A model generated the notes under the pieces. That model worked only from the letters and a program-made list of their open reading frames with translations, made no database searches and was not told the DNA's origin. DNA of 15,719 bases. It comes from Bryobacterales bacterium (GTDB lineage Bacteria > Acidobacteriota > Terriglobia > Bryobacterales > Bryobacteraceae). Below are positions 1-6,307 of the stretch, piece by piece. A program made the position numbers and the translations under genes. The stretch is taken from assembly GCA_003517725.1 (NCBI GenBank), contig DOZZ01000044.1, forward strand, positions 8,617 to 24,335. The letters run 5' to 3'. Numbering within the stretch: the stretch's first letter is position 1; every line of letters begins with the position of its first letter.

Positions 1-374
1 TGCTCCGCAATAATCCGCGCGTTATTCTACATGAAAACTTGAATGCGCGGCGCCTGACGTTCGAAGATATCAAGGAACCGGCTGCGATTCTGGTGTGCGA
101 CGTCAGCTTCATCTCGGTGACCAAGATCCTGCCCCACGCGGCGGCCCTGTTGCAGCCTGACGGGGAGATGGTGGTGCTGGTGAAGCCGCAGTTTGAGGTG
201 AGCCGCGGGCAGGTGGGCAGCGGCGGGATTGTGCGCGACGCGGAGTTGCACCGGGCGGCCTGCCGGCGCATTGAGGAGGCGGTGCAGGCGTTGGGATTTT
301 CAACCGAACTGATGGAAAGCCCGATTCTGGGTGCGGAAGGCAACAAAGAGTTCCTGCTGCATGGCTACCATTAA
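1..374 (+). CDS. tlyA: TlyA family rRNA (cytidine-2'-O)-methyltransferase, C-terminal part
   Basis: This is the 3' end of a gene entering from the left edge; the frame begins at base 3 and no start lies in the window. About 123 residues remain of a family usually 240-270 long, so the N-terminal S4 RNA-binding domain and the SAM-binding loop are outside. What is visible is the second half of an FtsJ/RrmJ-like Rossmann methyltransferase: a strand with DVSFIS, the LVKPQFE motif whose Lys belongs to the catalytic set, a GGIVRD loop, and a C-terminal strand around SPILGAEGNKEFLLH, all typical of TlyA. The family 2'-O-methylates rRNA cytidines in the cytoplasm; the old name 'hemolysin A' is misleading. 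It overlaps the NAD kinase start by 14 nt, a tlyA-nadK pairing common in bacteria. I am confident of the family; the exact methylated site cannot be read from the sequence. Confidence 0.9.
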   Translation, partial: LRNNPRVILHENLNARRLTFEDIKEPAAILVCDVSFISVTKILPHAAALLQPDGEMVVLVKPQFEVSRGQVGSGGIVRDAELHRAACRRIEEAVQALGFSTELMESPILGAEGNKEFLLHGYH

Positions 375-1224
375 GACCGTCGGGATATTCTCGAAGCCGC
401 GCGTACCGGCCGCCGCTAATGTGGTCCCGGAGCTCATGGAGTGGCTGCTGCAGCGCGGCGTCGAAGCGCGCTTCGATGCCGAGACCGCCGGCTATCTGGA
501 CGGCCACCACGCCTTGCCGCGCGAACAGGTGCCAGAGGGCTGCGAGCTGGTGATTGTGCTGGGCGGCGATGGCACGCTGCTCTCGGCGGCGCGCGCGATT
601 GCGGGCCGTGAGATCCCGCTGTTTGCGGTCAACCTGGGCGGCTTGGGCTTCTTAACAGCCATCGGCATTCAAGATCTTTTTCCGGAGCTCGAGCGCGCGT
701 TTCGAGGCGAACACCGCATCGGGCGGCGGCGTCTGATGCGCGCCGACCTCTACCGCCGCGACGAACGCATCGGCCGCTATGAGGCGCTCAACGACGTCGT
801 CATCACCAAAGCCGATATCGCCCGCATGATCGACGTCGACGCCTACGCCAACGATCAACTGGTCTGCTGCTACAAGGCCGACGGTCTGATTGTCTCGACG
901 TCCACCGGCTCAACCGCGTATTCGTTATCCGCCGGCGGCCCCATCATCTATCCCTCGGTGAACGCCATCTGCCTGACGCCGATCTGCCCGCACATGCTGA
1001 CCAACCGGCCCGTGCTGGTGCCTTCGGAGATGAGCATCACGATCATCTCGAAGACGCAGGATTGCTCGGCCTTCCTGACCATCGACGGACAAGTGGGCGA
1101 ACCGTTGTGCGAGAGTGATCGCATCGAGTGCCATCTCTCGGAGCACGCGCTGCACCTGATCCGGCCGCCGCACAAGATGTTCTTCGACGTGCTGCGCCAG
1201 AAGCTGAAGTGGGGCGAGCGCTAG
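361..1224 (+). CDS. nadK: NAD kinase (ATP/polyphosphate-NAD kinase)
   Basis: This enzyme phosphorylates NAD to NADP in the cytosol and so controls the NADP pool. The 287-residue product has the usual length and all family motifs: GGDGTLLSAAR (GGDGT at 68-72) in the nucleotide fold, NLGGLGFLT near 91-99, NDVVI (144-148), the signature STGSTAYSLSAGG (181-193), and a C-terminal beta domain with TIDGQ around 240-244. I place the start at the ATG at 361, where the product begins MATIKTVGIFSKP as in NAD kinases. A GTG 30 nt upstream in the same frame would add ten residues with no family counterpart and would lie deeper inside tlyA. The 14-nt overlap with tlyA and the weak ribosome-binding site suggest translational coupling. 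A transporter gene follows after one base; recN, a frequent third gene in other bacteria, is not here. Confidence 0.96.
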   Translation: MATIKTVGIFSKPRVPAAANVVPELMEWLLQRGVEARFDAETAGYLDGHHALPREQVPEGCELVIVLGGDGTLLSAARAIAGREIPLFAVNLGGLGFLTAIGIQDLFPELERAFRGEHRIGRRRLMRADLYRRDERIGRYEALNDVVITKADIARMIDVDAYANDQLVCCYKADGLIVSTSTGSTAYSLSAGGPIIYPSVNAICLTPICPHMLTNRPVLVPSEMSITIISKTQDCSAFLTIDGQVGEPLCESDRIECHLSEHALHLIRPPHKMFFDVLRQKLKWGER

Positions 1225-1225
1225 C

Positions 1226-2437
1226 GTGCTGAAGCGGCTGTCGCTGACCTTCTGGATCTTTCTCGGTATGGCGGCGGGCGTGGCCCTGGGGGTGTGGGCA
1301 CCGGCTTTTGCGGTGCAACTGGGCCCGGTCGCCGCTGTCTTTCTGCGGCTGATCAAGACCATTCTGGCGCCGCTGATCTTCGGCACCCTCGTCGCGGGCA
1401 TCGCGGGCTCGGGCGATCTGCGCCGCATGGGCCGCATCGGATTGAAAGCTTTGATCTACTTCGAAGTGGTCACGACCATCGCGCTGTTTATCGGGCTGGC
1501 CGCGGTGAACTTGTTTCAGCCTGGCGCCGGCATGCAGTTGGCGCGGACCGGTGCTGAGGTGGCCGCGGCCCTTCCGAAGCAGACGCTGGCTTCGGTGCTC
1601 GAACACATCGTACCGTCGAGCATCATCGACGCCATGGCGCGCGGCGATGTGCTGCAGATCGTGGTCTTCTCATTTCTCTTCGGCGCCGCCTGCCTGGCCG
1701 TGGGTAAACGCGCATCGCCGGTGGTGGGGTTCTGCGCGTCGTTGGCCGAGATCATGTTCCGCTACACCCATTACGTGATGTACCTGGCGCCTCTGGGCGT
1801 GGGTGCGGCGATGGCCGTGACGGTGGGGTCGAAAGGCATCGGTGTGTTGTTCGGACTGGGCAAGCTGCTGGCCACGTTGTATGGCGCGTTGGCCGTGTTC
1901 GTGGTGCTGGTGCTGGGCTCGATCGTGATGCTCGCGCGGATTCCGTTGCGCGGCTTTTTACAGGCGGTGCGAGGACCAGGGTTAATCGCGTTCTCAACGG
2001 CTTCGAGCGAGGCCGCGCTGCCGCTGGCGCTCGAAAACATGGAGCGCTTCGGAGTGCCGCGGCATATCGTAGGCTTCGTGCTTCCCACCGGCTACAGCTT
2101 CAATCTGGATGGCACCACGCTGTATCTTTCCGTGGCGTCGGTGTTCGTAGCGCAGGCCGCGGGCATTCATCTGACGCTACCGCAGCAACTCCTCATGATG
2201 CTGACGCTGATGCTGTCGAGCAAGGGCGTGGCCGGCGTCCCGCGCTCGGCAATTGTGATCTTGTCGGGCACGCTTGCGACCTTCGCACTACCGATGGAAG
2301 GCGTAGCAGTGCTACTAGGAGTGGATGCACTGATGGACATGGGCCGCACGCTAGTGAACGTGCTGGGCAACTGCCTCGCCTCTGCAGTAGTGGCAAGGTG
2401 GGAAGGCGCCGACTTCCGAAACAACGCCGGAATCTAA
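1226..2437 (+). CDS. Dicarboxylate/amino acid:cation symporter (DAACS, GltP/GltPh type)
   Basis: This is an inner-membrane secondary transporter of 403 residues that imports acidic amino acids or C4-dicarboxylates with Na+ or H+. The signature elements are in order: hydrophobic N-terminal helices with RLIKTILAPLIFGTL (41-55), the hairpin-1 serine motif STASSEAALP (257-266), NLDGT in TM7 (293-297), hairpin 2 with SSKGVAGVPRS (331-341), and TM8 with DMGRTLVN (371-378). In GltPh the TM8 Asp, Arg, Thr and Asn bind aspartate, and their presence favours glutamate/aspartate over plain dicarboxylates. The SSE in hairpin 1 is shared with E. coli GltP and DctA, so substrate is only moderately certain. 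The start is GTG, one base after the nadK stop, implying cotranscription. The last ~60 codons use many more A-ending codons (GCA, CTA, GTA, GGA) than the rest of the gene. Confidence 0.93.
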   Translation: MLKRLSLTFWIFLGMAAGVALGVWAPAFAVQLGPVAAVFLRLIKTILAPLIFGTLVAGIAGSGDLRRMGRIGLKALIYFEVVTTIALFIGLAAVNLFQPGAGMQLARTGAEVAAALPKQTLASVLEHIVPSSIIDAMARGDVLQIVVFSFLFGAACLAVGKRASPVVGFCASLAEIMFRYTHYVMYLAPLGVGAAMAVTVGSKGIGVLFGLGKLLATLYGALAVFVVLVLGSIVMLARIPLRGFLQAVRGPGLIAFSTASSEAALPLALENMERFGVPRHIVGFVLPTGYSFNLDGTTLYLSVASVFVAQAAGIHLTLPQQLLMMLTLMLSSKGVAGVPRSAIVILSGTLATFALPMEGVAVLLGVDALMDMGRTLVNVLGNCLASAVVARWEGADFRNNAGI

Positions 2438-2462
2438 TGTGGGGCGGGATTCATCCTGCATT

Positions 2463-2502
2463 TGGGCTTTAGCCCACCGGTTGACCGTTAGCACTTCGGT
2501 CA
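2463..2502. terminator. Two adjacent hairpins between convergent genes, possible bidirectional terminator
   Basis: The 82-nt gap between the symporter stop and the minus-strand toxin stop holds two inverted repeats. The first pairs TGGGC (2463-2467) with GCCCA (2472-2476) over a TTTA loop. The second pairs TGACCG (2482-2487) with CGGTCA (2497-2502) over 9 nt. Both could stop transcripts from either side, but neither is followed by a clear T-run, so this is inferred from position and symmetry only. They could also belong to a dispersed intergenic repeat. Confidence 0.4.
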
Positions 2503-2519
2503 GTGAAATCTGGGCAGGT

Positions 2520-2849
2520 TCATTCGCTGGCCTTTACTTCCACTTCCACATAACCGCCGGGCTGCACTGCGTTGACAGCAGCAGCAATTTCAGCCAACAT
2601 GCCGCGAACAGGTGCCCAGCGCCCCACAGTTAAGACCACAATACCTATTCTGCGGTGTTCAAGGTTTTGCTGGTAGCGGATGTTCTTATCCGCCGTCAAG
2701 AACACATCAAAACCAGCTGCTTCCGCCGCGGTTAGTAAATCGCCATTCTTCAACGTAGCCCAGCCTCGTTCCCGCGCCTCGGTGACGGTGTGCTCAGGGA
2801 GCGCTCGGATGAGACCGCGCGGAGCATTGTTGTCAAGCAATATCAGCAC
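2520..2849 (-). CDS. PIN-like DUF5615 protein, probable toxin of a type II toxin-antitoxin pair
   Basis: A 109-residue protein resembling the DUF5615 branch of the PIN-like nuclease fold. It opens with LILLDNNAP, where an acidic residue (Asp6) follows the first beta strand, has NGDLL near 35-39 and a central LTADKNI (Asp54), as expected for a metal-dependent ribonuclease active site. Such proteins are usually paired with a small DUF433 antitoxin, exactly as here: the partner lies immediately upstream with 3 nt between its stop and this GTG start. If active it would cleave RNA in the cytoplasm and inhibit growth when unopposed; this is inferred from family and pairing, and the RNA target is unknown. 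The coding sequence is less G+C-rich than the flanking operons, consistent with acquisition by transfer. It ends facing the symporter gene. Confidence 0.85.
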   Translation of the reverse strand: MLILLDNNAPRGLIRALPEHTVTEARERGWATLKNGDLLTAAEAAGFDVFLTADKNIRYQQNLEHRRIGIVVLTVGRWAPVRGMLAEIAAAVNAVQPGGYVEVEVKASE

Positions 2850-2852
2850 AGC

Positions 2853-3083
2853 TTAAAAGCTGGGCGCTTTGTCGAGACTGTGGGCGGCGAAATCGAGTAC
2901 GGCCTTGATCTCCTCCCGAGAAACCGGGTACTGCTCCACAATTTCATCGATGGTCAGGCCGTCCTCAAGGTTCTCGAAGACGAGTTTAACTGGCGTCCGT
3001 GAATTGCGAAATGTCCACGCGCCGCTCACTTTGCCCGGGATACTTTCCACAACCGGGCATTGTGACCAGTCGAGATTTCCCAT
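2853..3083 (-). CDS. DUF433 family antitoxin
   Basis: A 76-residue protein matching the DUF433 pattern: an N-terminal stretch with CPVVESIPGKVSGAWTFRNS, an RTPVKLVFENLEDG strand-turn region, then a small helical DNA-binding-like part, GLTIDEIVEQYPVSREEIKA, typical of the family. DUF433 proteins are usually encoded just before a PIN-like DUF5615 protein and are taken to neutralise it and repress their own operon. The order antitoxin-first with a 3-nt gap fits. The ATG start is supported by a strong Shine-Dalgarno sequence, AGGAGGG, 7 nt upstream, the best in this window, which would favour high antitoxin synthesis. The downstream toxin has a weaker GTG start. The family call is good; autoregulation is inferred. 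Confidence 0.86.
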   Translation of the reverse strand: MGNLDWSQCPVVESIPGKVSGAWTFRNSRTPVKLVFENLEDGLTIDEIVEQYPVSREEIKAVLDFAAHSLDKAPSF

Positions 3084-3090
3084 CTTGTTG

Positions 3091-3108
3091 CCCTCCTACT
3101 TCATAATA
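3091..3108 (-). promoter_or_regulatory. Ribosome-binding site and candidate -10 box of the toxin-antitoxin operon
   Basis: On the minus strand AGGAGGG (complement of 3091-3097) sits 7 nt before the antitoxin ATG, and TATTAT (complement of 3103-3108) matches a sigma-70 -10 box in five of six positions. No convincing -35 box is found 16-18 nt further upstream, so the ribosome-binding site is firm and the promoter tentative. A -10 this close to the gene would give a leader of only about 15 nt. Confidence 0.5.
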
Positions 3109-3128
3109 AGCTTTCACCGGCGGGCGAA

Positions 3129-3156
3129 CACGGGGACTCCGGCCTGGGTTCCCGTG
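3129..3156 (-). terminator. Hairpin after the aldolase gene, possible terminator
   Basis: CACGGGGAC (3129-3137) pairs with GTTCCCGTG (3148-3156) through nine positions including one G-T wobble, around a 10-nt loop. It lies 13 nt past the aldolase stop and ahead of the toxin-antitoxin operon on the same strand, a sensible place to separate the two units. There is no clear T-run after it, so it would be a weak or Rho-assisted terminator. Confidence 0.35.
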
Positions 3157-3169
3157 TCGAGCTCAGCGG

Positions 3170-4177
3170 CTACGCCTTCGCCGACTGCACCTTCGCGTAC
3201 CACGGCTTGGCCGACTTGATGGCGTCGTTGACGGCGTTGATGTTCTTCACGCCTTCGCTGCCCAGCCAGTCTTCCAGCGCCGCAGCCCCCTTGTTCGCAT
3301 AGACCGGCACTCCGTCCTTCCACGTCGCCCGGCCGCACAACACGCCCGAGTAATCGGTCCCAGACTCCGACGCCATCGCCAGAGACTCAATAAACTGGGC
3401 GTTGCTGACACCGGCGCTCAGATAGATGAACGGTTTTTTCGCCACATCCGCGGCGCGTCGAAAATGGTCCAGCGCCTCGGCGCGGCTGTAGGCGGCCTGG
3501 CCTTTGAACACGCTGCTGCCTTCGACGAAGTTGGCGTTGATTGGGACTTCCACCTTCAGCACGTCAACTTTGTACTGCGGCTTCGAGAACTCCTGCATGC
3601 TCTTGGTGACGATATCGGGCTTGGCCTTAGCGAACTCGAGGCCCTTCTCGTCGCCGCCTTTGGGATCGTACGCGACAAATTCGAGGAAGAACGGAATGTC
3701 GTAAGCTTCGCTCTCGGCGCCAATGCGCTCGACAAAAGCGTGCTTAATGTCGTTGACGTGCGCGTCTTCGTAGGGGCTGTAGTAGAGCAGGATTTTGACG
3801 GCGTCGGCGCCATAATCCACGATGCGCTTGACCGAAATGGTGGGCAGCAGATCGGGCAGGCGGCCGGGTTGCGTGTTGTCGTACCCGCTGGCCTCGTAAG
3901 CCAGCAGCAGACCGGCATTTTTCGAGCGCGCGGCCGCGGCGGGCAGGCCATATTCGGGGTCGAGCAGGATCGCGCTGGCATGCGGCGTCAGCACTTTGGT
4001 CACCAGCACCTTGAATTCGTGCATCATGTCGTCGGTGATCTGCTTCTCGTCAACGCCCTTGGCCGAAGCCAGGGCTTTGGCCAGGCTGCCGCGTTGGTCC
4101 ATGGCGGCAGCGGCAATCACGCCGGCCGAATTGGACAGGGCTTTCATGTGCTTCTCTTTGCCTGCGGATAAACTCAT
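3170..4177 (-). CDS. lacD: LacD-type class I tagatose/fructose 1,6-bisphosphate aldolase
   Basis: The 335-residue product resembles LacD, a class I (Schiff-base) aldolase that splits tagatose 1,6-bisphosphate, and often fructose 1,6-bisphosphate, into dihydroxyacetone phosphate and glyceraldehyde 3-phosphate. Visible are AAAMDQRGSL (23-32), ILLDPEYG (70-77), GADAVKILLYYSPYED (123-138) with a phosphate/substrate-site Lys, FFLEFVAYD (163-171), VDVLKVEVPIN (204-214), whose Lys208 is the expected Schiff-base lysine, and the barrel-end strand IYLSAGVS (251-258). The ATG at 4177 is preceded by AGGAG at 5-nt spacing, which favours it over an in-frame ATG ten codons later. It lies 33 nt after ribF on the same strand. 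No tagatose-6-phosphate kinase or lac/gat genes are near, so a general glycolytic or gluconeogenic role is more likely than lactose/galactose breakdown. Confidence 0.88.
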   Translation of the reverse strand: MSLSAGKEKHMKALSNSAGVIAAAAMDQRGSLAKALASAKGVDEKQITDDMMHEFKVLVTKVLTPHASAILLDPEYGLPAAAARSKNAGLLLAYEASGYDNTQPGRLPDLLPTISVKRIVDYGADAVKILLYYSPYEDAHVNDIKHAFVERIGAESEAYDIPFFLEFVAYDPKGGDEKGLEFAKAKPDIVTKSMQEFSKPQYKVDVLKVEVPINANFVEGSSVFKGQAAYSRAEALDHFRRAADVAKKPFIYLSAGVSNAQFIESLAMASESGTDYSGVLCGRATWKDGVPVYANKGAAALEDWLGSEGVKNINAVNDAIKSAKPWYAKVQSAKA

Positions 4178-4210
4178 CTACACTCCTGTTGGGTTTGGGC
4201 TGAACTCTAA

Positions 4211-5173
4211 TTATCGCACGCGAACCAGGGCGTCACGATGGCGGAAGTAGGCGCTGGCGCGAGCGACGTCTTGCAAGATCTGCGCTTTCAAAGCCTCGGG
4301 CGAGTCGAACTTGCGTTCGTCCCGCACGCGCCATAAAAAGTTGACGCGAATATGCCGCGGAGAAGGCGGGTCGAGCGCGCTCAACAAAAACGTCTCGATC
4401 GTGAGCGACTGGCCGTTGAAGGTGGGCCGGAAACCCACGTTGGTGATGGATTGCCACTTGCGTCCGGTCTCGAGATCGCGCGTGCACGTGACGTAGACGC
4501 CGGAAGCGGGCAGCACCTCGGAATCGGGCGCAAGATTAAGCGTCGGCACGGTCTGCCGGTGGCCAATGCCTTCGCCCGGCACCACCGCGCCCTCGAGCGA
4601 ATAAGGCCTCGAGAGCAGCCGCGCGGCGCGGCCCACCTCGCCCAGTTCCACATGGCGCCGCACTTGGCTGCTACTCACGCGCTCGCCGCGCACCAGTATC
4701 GACTCAATCAGCTGCACGCGGAAACCCAGGCGCTCGCCCAGCGATTGCAGCAGGGCCGCAGTGCCCTTCTGGCCCGCGGCGAAACGGAAATCTTCTCCCA
4801 CGACAACGGCCTTCACGCCCAGGCGCCGGACCAGCAGGTCTTCCACAAACTGTTCCGGCGTGAGGCGCGCGATCTCCGGTGTGAACGGCAGCACCAACAC
4901 CTGCTCGATGCCGTCCTCCTGCATCAGCTCGCAACGTCGCGCGATAGCAGTCATCAGGCGCGGCGCTTTCGATGGCGCCACGATGTACGCGGGATGCGGA
5001 TCAAAGGTCAGCACCGAAGCTTTCCATCCGCCCTCCGCCGCGAGCTGCGCGGTCTGGCGCATCAAGAAGCGGTGCCCTACATGCACGCCGTCGAAGTTGC
5101 CGATGGTGAGCGCGGACGGGCCGAAGTCGGGCGGAATCTGCTCGATGCCCCGGTACACCCGCAACTGGCTCAT
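4211..5173 (-). CDS. ribF: Bifunctional riboflavin kinase / FMN adenylyltransferase (FAD synthetase)
   Basis: This cytosolic enzyme phosphorylates riboflavin to FMN and adenylylates FMN to FAD. The 320-residue product has the usual prokaryotic two-domain order. The N-terminal adenylyltransferase shows ALTIGNFDGVHVGH (GNFDGVHVGH at 25-34), VLTFDPHP (54-61), VVGEDFRF (124-131) and RVSSSQVRR (165-173). The C-terminal kinase shows GEGIGHRQTVPTLNL (200-214), the form here of the usual G-G-R-x-x-G-x-P-T-x-N loop, then NVGFRPTF (245-252) and the expected catalytic Glu at 260 in LTIETFLL. The ATG start overlaps the stop of the upstream metallo-hydrolase as ATGA, so translation is coupled. The usual Gly in the kinase PTAN loop is replaced (TVPTLNL instead of GFPTANL), a mild deviation that should not remove activity. 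Confidence 0.96.
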   Translation of the reverse strand: MSQLRVYRGIEQIPPDFGPSALTIGNFDGVHVGHRFLMRQTAQLAAEGGWKASVLTFDPHPAYIVAPSKAPRLMTAIARRCELMQEDGIEQVLVLPFTPEIARLTPEQFVEDLLVRRLGVKAVVVGEDFRFAAGQKGTAALLQSLGERLGFRVQLIESILVRGERVSSSQVRRHVELGEVGRAARLLSRPYSLEGAVVPGEGIGHRQTVPTLNLAPDSEVLPASGVYVTCTRDLETGRKWQSITNVGFRPTFNGQSLTIETFLLSALDPPSPRHIRVNFLWRVRDERKFDSPEALKAQILQDVARASAYFRHRDALVRVR

Positions 5174-5940
5174 GCCGCCGGCATCTCCAGCTGCATGCCG
5201 TCATAGGCCAGATGCACATTTGGCGGCAGCGAAGCTTCGGTGGCCGCGTGGCCCAGGTCGTGGCAGATGTGCGTGAAGAAGGCGCGCTTGGGGCGCAGCT
5301 CTTCAATGTTGCGCAACGCGTCATCGACCGTCGAATGCGTCGGGTGCGGCGTGCGGCGTAGCGCGTCATGAAACAGCACGTCGAGATCCCGCAGCATGGC
5401 CTTGGACGCCGGCGGGATCTCGCTATGGTCGGTCATGTAAGCCAGCGGGCCGATGCGATATCCATAGATCATCTGGTTGCCGTGCACCAGCGGAATGGGC
5501 TGGACCTGCAAGCCAAAAAGCTCGAAGGGGCTGCCGTCAACCACGTGGACCTCGAGCTTGGGCACGTGCGTCTGGCGCGGCGCGTCCTCGAAAACGTAGG
5601 AAAAAATGCGCCGGATGGTCTCGAGTGTGTCGGTCGCCGCGTAGATCGGGATGGGCGCGCCCTGCATATAGTTGAAGGGCCGCACGTCGTCGAGGCCTAA
5701 TATATGATCGGCGTGTGAATGCGTGAACAGGATGGCGTCGACGCGGTCCAGATTTGAGCGCAGCGCCTGGGTGCGGAAGTCCGGCGTGGTGTCGATCAGA
5801 ATGTTGCGGCCTTCATGCGACACCACGATCGAGGGGCGCATGCGGTTGTCGCGCGGGTCCGCGGACGTGCAGACTGCACAGCGGCAGCCGATGGTCGGCA
5901 CCCCGGCACTGGTGCCGGAGCCTAGGACCGTGAGCTTCAC
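5170..5940 (-). CDS. PhnP-like metallo-beta-lactamase-fold phosphodiesterase
   Basis: A 256-residue MBL-fold hydrolase. It begins MKLTVLGSGTSAGVPTIGC, followed by a Cys cluster (Cys19, Cys21, Cys24) of the kind that binds a structural zinc in PhnP-like proteins. The metal motif is HSHADH (74-79); further likely ligands are His153 in LVHGNQ, Asp171 in YMTDHSE and His224 in FFTHICHD. PhnP itself hydrolyses cyclic phosphodiesters and is otherwise known from phosphonate degradation; no other phn genes are present, so a general cyclic-phosphate phosphodiesterase is the safest reading. It starts at GTG, overlapping the DUF1844 gene as GTGA, and its own stop overlaps ribF as ATGA. The coupling to ribF on one side is suggestive of a role connected to nucleotide or flavin phosphates, but that is inference. 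Confidence 0.85.
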   Translation of the reverse strand: MKLTVLGSGTSAGVPTIGCRCAVCTSADPRDNRMRPSIVVSHEGRNILIDTTPDFRTQALRSNLDRVDAILFTHSHADHILGLDDVRPFNYMQGAPIPIYAATDTLETIRRIFSYVFEDAPRQTHVPKLEVHVVDGSPFELFGLQVQPIPLVHGNQMIYGYRIGPLAYMTDHSEIPPASKAMLRDLDVLFHDALRRTPHPTHSTVDDALRNIEELRPKRAFFTHICHDLGHAATEASLPPNVHLAYDGMQLEMPAA

Positions 5941-6230
5941 TTTGCGCTGGCCTGGACGAAGCGGAAGCGCAACTCGGTGAGAGAATTTTCGATCAGGCGC
6001 TGCTCTTCGAGGGTCAGATTGCCCTTGGTTTTCTCCTGCAGCACGGCCAGCATGTCGATGGTGTGGCGGGCCATCGGCAGATCCGGCTGCGGGCGGTCCT
6101 GCTCGTCTCCGAAATGCAATAGCCCCAGCTGCATCTCCGCCTGCGCGCGCATCGAGAAGACCAGAAATTCGAAGGAGGCCGGAGGCAACTCCACGGGCTC
6201 ATTGCTGGTGGTGGACTCGAGTTCGCTCAT
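5937..6230 (-). CDS. DUF1844 domain-containing protein
   Basis: A 97-residue soluble protein of the DUF1844 family, whose function is unknown. An acidic, low-complexity N-terminus (SELESTTSNEPVELPP) precedes the domain: ASFEFLVFSMRAQAEMQLGLL, then DLPMARHTIDMLAVLQEKT, a helix typical of the family, and a C-terminal LTLEEQRLIENSLTELRFRF. No membrane segment or catalytic motif is apparent, and the all-helical look suggests a protein-interaction module. I start it at the ATG at 6230; a TTG six codons upstream is also open but has no better ribosome-binding site. It is the first gene of the minus-strand operon and overlaps the MBL gene by 4 nt (GTGA), so it is likely cotranslated with it. Confidence 0.82.
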   Translation of the reverse strand: MSELESTTSNEPVELPPASFEFLVFSMRAQAEMQLGLLHFGDEQDRPQPDLPMARHTIDMLAVLQEKTKGNLTLEEQRLIENSLTELRFRFVQASAK

Positions 6231-6252
6231 CTCATTTTCAGGATACAACGCG

Positions 6253-6276
6253 CCCGCGAAGCCGAGGCCTCGCGGG
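6253..6276. repeat. Inverted repeat between divergent operons
   Basis: CCCGCGA (6253-6259) and TCGCGGG (6270-6276) form a perfect 7-bp inverted repeat around 10 nt. It lies between the DUF1844 start and the mazG start, the only gap available for the two divergent promoters. It could be an operator or a hairpin in the leader of either transcript. No convincing -35/-10 pair was seen around it. Confidence 0.4.
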
Positions 6277-6307
6277 ATTCACGGTAAAGTGAAAGGTATT
6301 CCCCGGC

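Noticed and set aside
331..360. A longer NAD kinase starting at the GTG at 331
   Set aside because: The ten extra residues do not resemble NAD kinase N-termini, and the ATG at 361 gives the normal beginning.
3464..4171. A 235-codon plus-strand open frame opposite the aldolase
   Set aside because: The product has no recognisable motif and mirrors the aldolase codons; the aldolase frame has catalytic motifs and a good ribosome-binding site.
4352..5206. A 284-codon plus-strand open frame opposite ribF
   Set aside because: His/Arg-rich shadow of ribF, without family features.
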